Assembly (NCBI GenBank): GCA_945885485.1
Contig: CAMCYT010000012.1
Span: forward strand, 1-21,975
Length of the DNA stretch: 21,975 bases
Reading direction: 5' to 3'
From: Prosthecobacter debontii
Lineage (GTDB): Bacteria; Verrucomicrobiota; Verrucomicrobiia; Verrucomicrobiales; Akkermansiaceae
The notes beneath the pieces were generated by a model, which was not told the origin of the DNA, did not search any database, and saw only the letters and a list, made by a program, of their open reading frames with translations. Positions 6,515 to 18,000 of this stretch are shown here, in pieces. Made by a program: the position numbers and the translations under genes. Position 1 is the stretch's first letter; every line of letters starts with the position of its first letter.

Positions 6515-9500
6515 ATGATCAAGTGGATTCTCCAAAAAATTGTCGGTAACAAGAACATGCGCGAAGTTCGACGCATTCGCCCGACCGTCACGCGTATTAA
6601 TGAAATCGAGCAAGCCTTGCAGCGTGAGCCGGAGGAGAAATTGCGTGAAATGACCGCAAAATGGCAGGCGCATCTTGCCCGTTACCATGAGCTTCAAGTT
6701 CCGGCAAAACCGGTGATTGAACGCATGTCTGCAGAGGAACTCACGACGGCAGCCCAGGATTTGGAAAATCGCCTCAAAGACCTCCGCCCGGAGTTTCCGA
6801 CTCTTCCTGCGACCATTGCCGCGACCCCGGAAGCAATAGAAGCCGCGAAAGCTGCGTTCCATGAGATCGAGCCCGAGTTCCAAAAGGCTCGTGCGAAATA
6901 TTTGGAAACCATTCTCCCTGATGCATACGCCGTTGTGAAAAACGGTGCCCGCCGCATGTGCGGCCGGGAAATCATCGTCAACGATCATCCGATCGAATGG
7001 CAGATGGTGCACTTCGATGTGCAGCTCGTTGGTGGTATCGCCCTGCATCGCGGGATGATCGCAGAGATGCAAACCGGTGAGGGAAAAACCCTTGTGGCTA
7101 CTCTTCCCGTTTTCCTCAACGCGCTCACCGGCCTAGGCGTTCACGTCATCACGGTGAATGATTACCTCGCTAAACGCGATTCGGATTGGATGGGCTCGCT
7201 GTTCCGTTACCTCGGTCTAACCGTTGGCTGTATCCAAAACCAAATGGCGCCATGGGACAGGCGCGAGCAATACGCTTTCGATATTACCTACGGAACCAAC
7301 GCCGAGTTCGGTTTTGACTACCTCCGCGACAACGGTATGGCTTCTTCCAAAGACGAACAAGTCCAGCGTGGTCACTACTTTGCCATTATCGACGAGGTTG
7401 ACTCCATCCTTATCGATGAAGCTCGCACTCCTCTGATCATTTCCGGTCCGACCGCACAGTCGACCCATCAGTTTGATAAATACAAGCCACTCATCGAGTC
7501 GCTTGTGAAAAAACAAACAGCTCTTTGTAATGATCTGGCTGCCGAAGCAAAGAAGCTCGCCGATGCGGGCGATATGGATGGTGCGGGCCGCGTGCTTTTC
7601 AAAATCAAACTCGGCCAACCGCGCAACCGCATGTTGATGCGGTTTATGGAGGAGCCCGAAAACCGTCGCCTCATCGAGAAATCGGAGCTCTCCTTGCATC
7701 AAGACGCTCGGAAGAAGGAACTCTTCGAAATCAAGGAGGAACTTTATTTCACCATCGATGAAAAAAGTAACGATGCGGACCTGATGGAGATGGGACGCGA
7801 GTTTCTTTCACCCGGAGATCCGGAGTCATTCACTCTTCCTGACCTCGGCACCTTGTTTGCGGATATCGATACTAACCTCGATCTAACAGAAGAAAAGAAA
7901 ATCGCGGAGAAGGAGCAAGCGCAGCAGCGGATGGATTCTCAAGCGGAAAAGATCCACAACATTTCGCAACTTCTTAAAGCCTATTGCGTCTACGAAAAAG
8001 ACGTTCAATACGTCGTCAAGGATGGTAAGGTCATCATCGTCGATGACAACACGGGTCGTGAAATGCCGGGTCGCCGTTGGTCGGATGGTCTGCATCAAGC
8101 TGTTGAAGCCAAAGAAGGTTGCGCCATCGAAAAGGAGACCCAGACCTTCGCGACGATCACGATCCAAAACTATTTCCGTCTCTACGAAAAACTCGCGGGT
8201 ATGACCGGAACGGCGGAAACCGAAGCTGCGGAGTTTCATGATATTTATCGCCTCGATGTATTGCCGATCCCGACGAATACCCCGAACATTCGCGTCGATG
8301 AAAACGATCAGGTTTTCAAAACTCGTCGTGAGAAGTTCAATGCGGTGATCGAAAAGATCAAAGAGGCTAACGAAAAAGGTCAGCCCGTGCTTTGCGGCAC
8401 GGCCTCTGTTGAAGCGTCGCAAACGCTCGCGCGGATGTTGCAACGCGCAAAAATCCCGCACTCTGTTCTCAACGCGAAGTTCCACGAACAAGAAGCTGAA
8501 ATCATTTCCCAAGCTGGCCAAGCGGGCGCGGTCACCGTTTCTACCAACATGGCCGGACGCGGAACCGATATCAAACTTGGTAAAGGCGTTTCCGAAGTCG
8601 GCGGTTTGTTTGTCATCGGCACCGAGCGTTACGAATCACGCCGCGTCGATCGTCAGTTGCGTGGCCGTTGCGCCCGCCAAGGTGATCCGGGTCGCTCGCA
8701 GTTCTTCATTTCCTTTGAAGACGATCTCATGCGCAACTTCGCCGCTGCGGATAGAATGACCTCGATGATGGAACGCTTCGGCATGAAAGAAGGTGAGGCT
8801 CTCGAGCATTCCTGGCTGAATCGTTCTGTGGAAACCGCACAAAAACGCGTTGAGCAGCGCAACTATACTTGGCGGAAGCGCGTGTTAGATTTCGATGACG
8901 TGATGAACCGTCAACGTGAAGTAGTTTACGGTTATCGTAACGAGGTGCTTTCTACCGAAACCCCGCGTGATCTCGTTAATGAAATCATTGAGGAAACCAT
9001 TCCTGCGAAAGTGAATGAGTATCTTGTCGATCGCGATTACGAAGCGCCAGATCATTCGGAACTTCTTGGTTGGGTGAATGTAACGTTGCCAATCAGTGTT
9101 ACTATCGAAGAACTCGACGTGACGAAGACACCTGAGCAGATTTCCGATTACTTGGTTAGTCGAGTCAAAGAAACTTACGAAATCAAAGTACGCAACCTGC
9201 CTTACGAAGTGCTCGATCAAGAAGAGCGCCGGATGGTGCTGGTTGCGATTGATAAGCAATGGCAGGAACATCTTTATAGCATGGACGCTCTCCGTGAAGG
9301 GGTAAGCCTTCGCGCGCAGGGTCAGAAAGATCCTTTGATCGAATACAAAAACGAGGCCTACGAACTTTTTGTTAGATTAATGGATTCGATCAAACAAGAA
9401 GCGCTAAGTAACTTGTTCCGCTCCGCTTCCAACCTTGCGGACTTCCTTAAACAACTTCACAGCCAGCCGAAACAACTCCAGAGCAGTGAGACTCAAATCA

Positions 9501-9691
9501 CTCGAAGCAACATGTCGACCAGTGGCAGTTCGGAATTCATCGATCCCTCGCAAGTCGAATCATCCGGCAGTGGTGAACTCAAGCTGAACCTTCCGAAACG
9601 CAAGCCTACATTCGCCATCGAAACCACCGGCCGCAATGCTCCATGCCCCTGCGGCTCCGGTAAGAAGTTTAAGCAATGCTGCGGAAAGTGA
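6515..9691 (+). CDS. secA: Preprotein translocase ATPase SecA
   Basis: SecA drives unfolded preproteins through the SecYEG channel by ATP hydrolysis at the inner membrane. The product has 1058 residues from the chosen ATG, whose sequence MIKWILQKIVGNKNMREVRR matches the N-terminus of E. coli SecA (MLIKLLTKVFGSRN...). The frame is open further up, with ATGs at 6434 and 6494, but that extension looks unlike SecA. Seen motifs are Walker A MQTGEGKT (~185-192), DEVDSILIDEARTPL (~293-307), NMAGRGTD (~678-685), RQLRGRCARQGDPGRSQFF (~713) and the C-terminal zinc-binding PCPCGSGKKFKQCCGK. It is longer than E. coli SecA (901 residues), mainly because of a charged insertion of roughly 150 residues after GPTAQSTHQ in the first nucleotide-binding domain. 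Smaller expansions occur near residue 100. Such insertions are common in Bacteroidetes and PVC SecAs. The standard GRSGRQGD is GRCARQGD here. The gene is monocistronic as far as can be seen. Confidence 0.97.
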   Translation: MIKWILQKIVGNKNMREVRRIRPTVTRINEIEQALQREPEEKLREMTAKWQAHLARYHELQVPAKPVIERMSAEELTTAAQDLENRLKDLRPEFPTLPATIAATPEAIEAAKAAFHEIEPEFQKARAKYLETILPDAYAVVKNGARRMCGREIIVNDHPIEWQMVHFDVQLVGGIALHRGMIAEMQTGEGKTLVATLPVFLNALTGLGVHVITVNDYLAKRDSDWMGSLFRYLGLTVGCIQNQMAPWDRREQYAFDITYGTNAEFGFDYLRDNGMASSKDEQVQRGHYFAIIDEVDSILIDEARTPLIISGPTAQSTHQFDKYKPLIESLVKKQTALCNDLAAEAKKLADAGDMDGAGRVLFKIKLGQPRNRMLMRFMEEPENRRLIEKSELSLHQDARKKELFEIKEELYFTIDEKSNDADLMEMGREFLSPGDPESFTLPDLGTLFADIDTNLDLTEEKKIAEKEQAQQRMDSQAEKIHNISQLLKAYCVYEKDVQYVVKDGKVIIVDDNTGREMPGRRWSDGLHQAVEAKEGCAIEKETQTFATITIQNYFRLYEKLAGMTGTAETEAAEFHDIYRLDVLPIPTNTPNIRVDENDQVFKTRREKFNAVIEKIKEANEKGQPVLCGTASVEASQTLARMLQRAKIPHSVLNAKFHEQEAEIISQAGQAGAVTVSTNMAGRGTDIKLGKGVSEVGGLFVIGTERYESRRVDRQLRGRCARQGDPGRSQFFISFEDDLMRNFAAADRMTSMMERFGMKEGEALEHSWLNRSVETAQKRVEQRNYTWRKRVLDFDDVMNRQREVVYGYRNEVLSTETPRDLVNEIIEETIPAKVNEYLVDRDYEAPDHSELLGWVNVTLPISVTIEELDVTKTPEQISDYLVSRVKETYEIKVRNLPYEVLDQEERRMVLVAIDKQWQEHLYSMDALREGVSLRAQGQKDPLIEYKNEAYELFVRLMDSIKQEALSNLFRSASNLADFLKQLHSQPKQLQSSETQITRSNMSTSGSSEFIDPSQVESSGSGELKLNLPKRKPTFAIETTGRNAPCPCGSGKKFKQCCGK

Positions 9692-9707
9692 GCGTTAGCG
9701 AATCTGC

Positions 9708-9787
9708 GGTAGGGCGCCATCGCCGAGGGCGCCGCATGGAATGAGGGAGAAATAAGATCTTTCTTGGGAAAATCGTAAACGCTTCGC
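9708..9787 (+). repeat. Dispersed REP-like repeat, copy 1
   Basis: The 30 bases at 9708-9737 are identical to 21897-21926. The next ~50 bases (to about 9787) align at roughly 70 percent by eye with the matching stretch of copy 2. The core starts GGTAGGGCGCC, has ATCGCCGAG in the middle and ends GGCGCCGCAT. The two GGCGCC blocks can pair as a hairpin around the 9-base centre, and an outer TGCG/CGCA pairing extends it. It lies 16 bases after the secA stop, between convergent secA and pbpC. The position suggests a REP-type element, a transcript 3'-end stabiliser or a terminator-like structure, but there is no T-run behind the hairpin. Confidence 0.85.
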
Positions 9788-9831
9788 TTCGCACGGCGCT
9801 CTGCGGCGAGAGCTCCCCACCAAACATTCCA

Positions 9832-12078
9832 CTACCTCTCCACCTGCACCTGCGTCCTTGCCGACATTCCGCGATCATCCATCACGTGAATTTCGCTGGG
9901 GCCATAGGCATCGTTCCAGACGAAAGCTTCGCTTACGTCGGTAGAGCCGAGAAAGACACCGTTTCCAAACCAGAAGAGTCGATTTACGCCGGCGGCTGCT
10001 TTGGCTTTGCAGATGAGTCCGGAAGAGCCGTTGCCGATCTGATAGAGATGACCGCCGAGAGGAGAGAGAATTTGTGGAGCTTCGTTCGAGTGCGAAATGA
10101 CTTCGGCGCTTGTGGGAATCGCACGTCGCGGAAGGCCGGCGAGGCGAAACAGCTCGAGAAACTCGGGCGACCAAAATTCAAAAACCTGCGCGCTCACCTG
10201 CGGATCGCCATCGCGTGGCGCAACCCGAAGTCCGGTGCGTTGATCGACCCATATCAACCGATGCAAATCGCAAGGCACGATGGGTGAAACGCCGGAGAGA
10301 AACCATCCGACGCTGCGGTGATTGCAATGCTCGCTGGGGATCATGCCTGAAACCGCACACATTTGAATCTGCTTCACGTTTTTTGGCGTAGCAGGTAAGG
10401 GCTCGGCCAACTGGGTTCGATGAAATAATTCAGTCATCAACGGCGCGGCCATCGTCCGGCCTTTAAACGCTGGATTTGAGGCTGCATTGAAATTGCCTAT
10501 CCATACGACAATCACCGATCTTCCACTGATCCCTATAGCCCATGCATCTCGGTAACCTTGTGAAGTGCCAGTTTTGAAAGAAATCGTCGGCTCGGTAAAC
10601 GGTTCGCGCTGTGCGGGATCGGCAAGCATGTGACGTACCAACCAACGCGTCCCATCGTTCAACACAGCCGCATTTTTCGAAGGGACGGCTTTCTCCTCAA
10701 GTTCGAAAACCAAAGGACGTGGCTGTCCGTCATCGGCGAGTGCGGCGTAAAGAATTGCCATTTCCTCGGCGGTCGCCGGCGCGGCTCCCAAGCCAAGCGC
10801 AAGTCCGTAATGACCGGCGCCGTGATCAAAACTCAGTCCTGAATCTGTTAGGTATCCATACAGGCCTTTTCCATTCAACCTACGCATCAATGCGAGTGCA
10901 GGAAGGTTTCGACTTCGATAGAGAGCTTCGCTTGCTTTTACCGGACCGAGAAAATCACGTTCGTTATTTTCAGGATTGTAGTCGTGAAAACGCATCGGCG
11001 CATCGGCAAGTAAGGTGTTGGGATGCAGCAATCCCTGCTCAATACCCAGCCCGAAAATGAAAGGCTTATAGAGCGAGCCGGGTGAGCGCTTGGTGCGCAA
11101 ACCATCGATTTGCCCCTCGATCTTATCGTTGAAAAATCCGCCCGATCCAACATAAGCGCGCACCTCACGTGTCGGCGCATCCACGATCATCACCGCGGCA
11201 TTGCCTACGCCTTTTTCCTCCACGCGCAAAAGATAATCATGAACGGTTTTTTCGACGACTATTTGTAAATTTCGATCAATGGTCGATTCCGATCCAGCGC
11301 CTCTCATGCGACGCGCCAGGTGCGGCATTTCACGCGGCAAAGGAAATTTCTCCCAGCGATACTCCGCCAGCATTTTGTCTGTATGTCCGAGTTTTTCTAA
11401 TAGGCGATTCCGGGCAGCGAGTGTATCAGGTGATGCCTCGGAACCAGCACGGGGTTGGCGCGCCGCAGGACGCTGGGGCACCATCACCAGCGCCACCGAC
11501 TCAGCGAGTTCCAGCTCGTGAGCTTCCTTGTCGCACCAGCGCAGGCTTGCAGCAGAAACTCCTTCGACATTGCCACCATACGGCACGGTATTGAAATACG
11601 CTTCGAGGATTTGCTTCTTCGTATAATATTTCTCTAACTGAATCGCACAGAGAATTTGTTGAAGTTTTCCGGAAAACGTTCGGGTTTTTAACTGAAACCG
11701 TAACCGCGCATACTGCATGGAAATCGTCGATCCACCGCCACGTGAGACGCTTTGAAACCGACCCGCCACCGCACGTAACATCGACAAGGGATTCACCCCG
11801 GGATGAGAAAAGTAATGTTCATCTTCGTAGGCTAAGGTCGCGCGCTGCATGGTTGGGGAAACTTGATCCAGCGGCACGCGGATGCGATAGCGGTCATCCT
11901 TCGCCAAACCAAGGTGAAGGACATTTCCATCGCGATCGCGCAACACCGGCGACCACGTGAGATCTTCGCGGTAAAGCTCGCAACGTGGAATCGTCAGCCA
12001 AAGGATTCCCAGCAGCAGCACGATGATGCCGCTACCGAAAATCAATCTGCGTAGGATTCTGAATCGTTTGTTTTTCAC
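9832..12078 (-). CDS. pbpC: Penicillin-binding protein 1C (bifunctional transglycosylase/transpeptidase)
   Basis: A class A penicillin-binding protein of 748 residues, anchored in the inner membrane with its enzymatic domains in the periplasm. Residues ~10-30 form the membrane anchor. The glycosyltransferase family 51 domain spans ~45-215, with the catalytic-Glu motif EDEHYFSHPGVNP (Glu85) and GGSTISMQ (~115-122). The transpeptidase domain has SPGSLYKPF (active-site Ser335, SxxK), SRN (389-391) and KTGTS (502-506). A C-terminal beta domain (~660-745, BiPBP_C-like: ILSPLGGHLYQIG ... GPSEIHVMDDRG) identifies the PbpC subtype. All catalytic motifs are intact. The start overlaps the end of the alpha-2-macroglobulin gene by 4 bases, so they form one operon, as E. 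coli pbpC and yfhM do. The inferred role is repairing or building peptidoglycan, perhaps after envelope breach, alongside the macroglobulin. Confidence 0.95.
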   Translation of the reverse strand: MKNKRFRILRRLIFGSGIIVLLLGILWLTIPRCELYREDLTWSPVLRDRDGNVLHLGLAKDDRYRIRVPLDQVSPTMQRATLAYEDEHYFSHPGVNPLSMLRAVAGRFQSVSRGGGSTISMQYARLRFQLKTRTFSGKLQQILCAIQLEKYYTKKQILEAYFNTVPYGGNVEGVSAASLRWCDKEAHELELAESVALVMVPQRPAARQPRAGSEASPDTLAARNRLLEKLGHTDKMLAEYRWEKFPLPREMPHLARRMRGAGSESTIDRNLQIVVEKTVHDYLLRVEEKGVGNAAVMIVDAPTREVRAYVGSGGFFNDKIEGQIDGLRTKRSPGSLYKPFIFGLGIEQGLLHPNTLLADAPMRFHDYNPENNERDFLGPVKASEALYRSRNLPALALMRRLNGKGLYGYLTDSGLSFDHGAGHYGLALGLGAAPATAEEMAILYAALADDGQPRPLVFELEEKAVPSKNAAVLNDGTRWLVRHMLADPAQREPFTEPTISFKTGTSQGYRDAWAIGISGRSVIVVWIGNFNAASNPAFKGRTMAAPLMTELFHRTQLAEPLPATPKNVKQIQMCAVSGMIPSEHCNHRSVGWFLSGVSPIVPCDLHRLIWVDQRTGLRVAPRDGDPQVSAQVFEFWSPEFLELFRLAGLPRRAIPTSAEVISHSNEAPQILSPLGGHLYQIGNGSSGLICKAKAAAGVNRLFWFGNGVFLGSTDVSEAFVWNDAYGPSEIHVMDDRGMSARTQVQVER

Positions 12079-15000
12079 TCTCGTGTGACGACTTTGATGC
12101 GACTACCCAGCCCGACTCCATTGACACCACGGTCATACATGGACTCCGCAAACAACGGCGGCACCACGAATTCTCCGGCACTGGTGGCGCGTAGTTCGTA
12201 TACAATTTTCAATTCTTTCGCTCCTTGGAGGGAGAAGAAGAACAAATTGCGATCCTCACGCATATCAACCCGCTCCGTTCCAGAAACCGTACCGACACCT
12301 GCTTTCATGTTGCCGGGTTCCATGGCGAATCCACCGGGAAGAAGGTCGATCATCACCAAATTTCCTAACGGAATCTTACTAATGTTACGAACCCGCAGAG
12401 TCATTTTCAACGAGTCTCCTACCGTCATAGATTCGATAGTCTTGCCATCCAGCGTGGTGATTTCGCGATACACTTCGACTCCATCCTTCTGCGGCTTGCT
12501 TGGAAGTTGGCGATCGAATCCTTCTTCCACGACTTGGTAAAACAAGCCTTGGTCGCCGTCTTTTTGATCGAGTTTGAATTGCAGCGCTTTCATGTTTTCC
12601 GCAAACGGCGCCGTTCCGAAAATCTCCTTCGTTTTGAGAAGTGGGATTGGTGCGGTGTCGGCGCGTGGCAGGGCGTTGATTTCAAATTCAAACGCGTTGG
12701 CTTTCACGACTTTAGAAAACTCACGCATGCCAAGCGTCGCGCAAGCGGCGGTGATGGTGTTGTATTGATCCTTCCACAAGACACCATAGAGCTGTTGCCA
12801 ATCGGCGTAGCCGTAGTTTTTAACCGAATCTGGAAAATGACGGGCACGTATCGCAAATGACAGCAACGCATCCACTTCCGAGCGTGACCAATAGTCTTCG
12901 CCATTTTTATATTGATCGGCCTTCGCGAGTTTCCAAGTTTTCACGATCTCATCGGCTTTGTCATCTTCCTTGAGCAGTTGATACGTTGCCGCCATGAAAC
13001 TGCCGCACAGGCGGTTTTGCCAGAGGCCTTTTTGCGTGCGATCCAATGATTCACGCAGCGATGCCAAGCTATTCGGACGCTGCCCTTCCCGCGCGAGTAG
13101 GTAAATCGCGTAAGCCTTGCGGTCGGCCATTTCCAGATTGGAAATATCGCCGGATTCGCAGATCTTTTTCATCTTATTAGATGACTGGCTGAGCATTTCG
13201 TATGGGACGGTGAAGCCTGATTCTTGTGCTTCTCTCAGGAAATGCGTGGCGTAGCAGTTGAGGAAATCATCGTAATCACTCGTGCTGCCGCGCCAGTAAC
13301 CGAATCCTCCGCCGTTGCTTTGACGGCTGCCAAGTTGGTCGATGACAGTTGATAGGGTGTTTGTGGTTAGATCCCCTTGTTGCGGCAAAGCCTCCATCGC
13401 GCGATACGCAAGTAAAGTCATGCCCTTGCTCGTCAGTTGCTCGGTGCAGTCGTATGGATACGCATTCATGTAATCCCGCATGCCGAGCGCAAGCACGACC
13501 GGTAACGGAGATGCGACCACTTCGCTACGGCGGTAAGCGTCATACAAGCTGCGGGTGACTTCTTGCTCGTGCTTCGCGGTGCGGATGTAGGCGCTGCGCA
13601 CTTGCGTGCGGAACGGTGATGCCGGACGTATGCTCATCGTCTCCGTGCGTACGGAGGATTCCGTTTCAGATTTCGCATAGCACTTCACACTGCCCGAGCC
13701 GAGAGTATCGAGCGCTTTGAAGCGGAAACGTCGTGTGACTTCGCGTGATTTCTCCACAGAAACTTCCGCCCCGGAATCGCCGATGAGCTGCAGATGTGAG
13801 GATGGCTCAACGCGGAGCGTAACATTGGAGATTCCTTCTTTTTCTAGCAGATTTGTCAGCGTTACGGAAACCACAAACTCGTCACCGGGAGTGACCGTAG
13901 TGGGTGAGTTGAGCGTCAGCACCAAAGGTGAGCGCACCAGCGCGGCGGCTTGCGCGGAGCCCGCGCGGGTTTCGGTGACTGCGACCGCCATCACGGTGAG
14001 CGTACCGGCGAAGTAGTCGGGCACGGTATAAGAGATTTCTTTGCTTTCCGGCCCGGCTTCTTTGATGCCCGACCACCAGACGACCGGTGCATCGCGTTTG
14101 CGTTTAAATGGATTAAGCGTCATCGACAGTTCGCCGAGTTCACCTCCGCCGTCACCGCCGAAGGCTGCGTGTTCTTTGATGAAACGGTATTCCGGTAGTA
14201 TCAGATCAAACCATTGCTGTGTGCGGACTTCGAGCGCCTGTTTGCGGAAAAAGAAACCTAAGGGATCAGGGCGTTTATAGCGCGTGATTTGGTGAATACC
14301 TTCATCCACTGCATAAAGCACGATCCGCGATGCGCGGTCCGCACGGTAGTTGATTTTCAATGCCTGTCCGGGTCTCACTTCTTTCGGCACAGAGAGTTCA
14401 ACATTGAGAATTCTACCCGTTGGTTCGATGGTGAGTGGCTGAGTTGCGTAGCTCAACGGAGTCATAAACACATCGGGCGAATCCATCGAACGCACGAAGG
14501 AAACATTGCAATAAACCGTTCCTTCCAGCCCCGCAGGGATTTTCACTTTGTGCACACTCGCGTTTGTGTCGGCAGTAAACCACTGCGCATGCAGAACTTT
14601 TTCACGTTCAATCGTGATCAAACCCGAGCCTGCATACGGCGCCACGATTGATACTTCCACTTCGCCACCTGCTTGGACTTTGGGTTGCGCGACGGTGAGC
14701 GTGAGTTCCGCTTCGCGCTCGAGATTTTTGTCCTCATCGCCTTTTCCGACGACGCGATAAGCAAACTCGCAGATGACATCGTTCACATCGTTGATTACTT
14801 GGAAGGTGAAATGCCCGACCTTGCGGGTGTCCATGTTCAGCTCGACAGGACCAGCGGCCCAACTGATGTCTTTTTCCTCGCTCAGCACCGTATCGCGTTG
14901 CTCCGATTCGTAACTCATGTTGCCGTTGTCGTCTTTGCGAAGCACGGATACATATTTGGTTTCATTGATGCGGTAGCGCAGGTTTTCGACAGCAATCGCT

Positions 15001-18000
15001 TGGAGATTTTGATCGAGCGCGATGAATTTCACTTTTCCTCCCGCGTCTTTGCCGAGGTAATCCAACTGGCAATCAGGATCGAAGCCAGCGACGTAGTCTC
15101 CTGCGGAAACGAGGAAGCTGCGTTGCTCCTGCACGCCGTGGCCGCCGTCGTTTTCAAAAGCTTCGAGTTGCAGCGAGACGCTCATGTTGACCTTGTCGAA
15201 CGTAGCAAGATCCAGCGGCATATCCGCGAGGCCCTCAGGAGAAGTTTTGACTTCACCTAGCTCAACCTTTTTCCCCGCGATCGAATAGGATTCCGATGCG
15301 GTGTTGTTGTAAAACTGGTAATCCGGCCATGTAGCGAAACGAAACTCCACGGCATCCAAATTCATCGTGCCTGTGATGCGACGATCTCCCGCTGCTGCAC
15401 CGAACAGATTCTCTAAAGAAATTTTCGCCGTCAGTTCACTTGGTTTGACCCAGCCTTTTGGCAAAGTCGGATCGAACTCGACTTTCATTTTCATGCGGTC
15501 GGGACGGAAGTCTTCAACACGCAGCGGAATGCGGCCTAACATAAAATCCAATGAATCATGATCGCCGACCCAAAGTGATAACTCATAGACACCGGTGGGT
15601 TGAGTTTCCGTCGTTTCAAATACCCCATCGATAAAACCATCGGCGGGCAGTTTGAAATCTTGAGATGCGATACTCCGTCCGACTGAGTCGCGTAAAATTG
15701 CGTGCACGGGCAGTCCTTCGATCACTGATTGCCAATCACGGCGTTTGACGATGGCGGCAAAATGGACTTTGTCGCCAGGGCGATAAACACCGCGCTCGGT
15801 AAACAGATGGGCTTCGACCGCTTTAGTGCGGGAGGCGAGCACGCCGTCCACGTCGTAACGCGAGTAATCCAGCGCAGGCAAATGCCCCGGACGCAGTGGG
15901 ATGAATGACAGGTCTTTGCCTTGTCTCACCACGACCACAACCGGTTGTTGTTCACGCGCGGTAACGGTCGGTTTCGGAAGCGAAGCGCGGCCCAAAGCAT
16001 CCGTGGTGCTTTTTGCCAAACTGCTGCCATTTCGCGCCAAGATTTCCACGCTTGCTCCAGCCACGGGTTTTTGTCCTTTCAAGGACATTACAAATACATC
16101 TCGGCTGAGATCGGCATTTGTTTTCGTTAACAACCCAAGATCCGTCAACATCACGAAACGCTGCGCTTGCTGACCTTGGCGTTCCCAGTTCACCGTTCCA
16201 TCAGGTTTCAATTCCGTAAACCACGTGCTCAGACGGCCAGACGAGCCATCAGCATTGAGGTAATTCTTCTTCGCTTGGTTCTCATCGAGGCTATAATAAC
16301 CGCCGTTTTCTGTCTCTTCGTCTACCTCCCAATTGCCTGTGGGTGCCTCGATGCGAGAATGGATCGAAGTATTATCTGCCGGATCCAGCACTGTGGGTTC
16401 CACGGACTGTGCCTCAACAAAATACAAGCCACGTGAACTGTCGGGATCGCTTGGATCCGCTACGGACATGGCTTTGTTCAGATCGAAGGCTGTGAAGCAT
16501 GCTTCCCAGTCATTCTTTTTATTAACTCGCAGCACAAAAGTTTGGGTTCGCACGAGGCTGTCTTTCCCAAAATCGCCTTCGAGGGCTGGAGCGGAAAAAT
16601 CACCGTAATCGTTTTGTGTGATCATGTGGTTGATCTCGCCTGCGCGGATGCGACCGCAGGTGATGGAAATATATTCCACGCCGCGTGATTTGAACTGGAT
16701 GGTTCTCTCGCCGTTTAGCGCGATGATGTTTCCTTTGCCAGTCCATTCCAGTTCTCTTGGGAAATCTGGAACTTCAATGAAGTTGTGATATTGCTCGGCT
16801 AAAACGAATTGACCCAATCCTTCCACGCCTTCTGTGACTTGGAAATACATGCGTCCGGGAACAGGCGAGTGAAACTGATAGGCATGTTCCGTGGGAAATG
16901 GCGACTCATCTTCTTTTTGAACGCGTTCTAACGAAATCAGTTTCGCACGTGTCATCATCTCGGGTGTGATGTCGTTTACGGATTTTCTGTGCTCGCTGAG
17001 CCATTTGTCATCTACTGCATTCAAGCGCCAGAGTTTCACATGCTTGTTCACCTCTGCTGGTGAAACACCGAGCGTGGATTCAAATGTTAGAAATTGCTTC
17101 GGTTCGCCCTGTTGGTTTTTAACGATATCGATGCTTTGTGATTTGATATACAGCGCAGAATATTTGCTTGGCACTCGGGCTTTCGCGACGAGATCGGACG
17201 TCATCGCTTCGCCGCCACTCATGGCACGCATGGCTTTTGCGATGGTGAGTTTCACCTCTTCGGTTTCTTCCGGAACCCGCACGCGGGAGCTGCGGAAAAA
17301 CCATCTCATCGGCGAATCGCTGGGGGTAAGCGTGTAGCTAGGCTTGTCGCCACCGAACGCCTGTGGCTTTTCTGCCAAGGAAACCAAATTCATCTGTGCC
17401 TGCAAAGCTTCCTGGGTAAGCGAGTGGGTTGAACTGATGGTTGCGGTCAACTCATGGACTTCCGGTTGATCCGGCTGGGTGTAAAAGTTGAAATCATTTA
17501 TCCAAATCGTCAGTTTACTTGTTTCGAAATCCGCTTCGGGTTTTGTTAGAACGACTTCATCGGGAAATGCCTTCTTGTTGAAACTCAGCGCATATTTTTG
17601 TCCTGCCGGCCATTCCTTTTCTGGAGTGAAGCGAAGCGTACGATCGTCCGACCATTTCCATGTGCCTGAAACCGTCGGATCCATCTTCACCACATCCGTC
17701 ACCACTTGTTCGATTTTTTCTAACGGCGCAGCAGCATCGCTGAATGTGATGAAGAGCAAATCATGCGTCGGAACACCTTGATTCCATGATGTCGCGGCTG
17801 GCGTGGCGATTGTGTAAGTCAGATCGCGCTTTGCAACAAGTTGGCGCTCCTGCGGGCGATGCATATCCCACCACTTCTGCCATTGCTGGATACCAAACGT
17901 AACTAGGATCGCTGCCAACGCGAGGCTCGACCATAGCTTGGGTCGTTTTGTTAGAGTTCCGATGATTTTGTTAGAAGACCAGCACAGCCAAACAGGTGGC

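Noticed and set aside
6455..7072. Minus-strand open frame of 205 residues inside the 5' part of secA
   Set aside because: It is antisense to conserved SecA sequence and its translation has no recognisable domain; it is a by-product of SecA codon use.
7883..8521. Minus-strand open frame of 212 residues inside secA
   Set aside because: It lies opposite highly conserved SecA motifs and its Phe/Leu/Arg-rich translation looks like a codon shadow.
9798..9813. Short inverted repeat GCTCT-GCGGCG-AGAGC as a terminator between secA and pbpC
   Set aside because: The stem is only five pairs and no T-run follows in either direction.
14673..15260. Plus-strand open frame of 195 residues inside the macroglobulin gene
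   Set aside because: It runs antisense to a coherent macroglobulin domain and shows no motif of its own.
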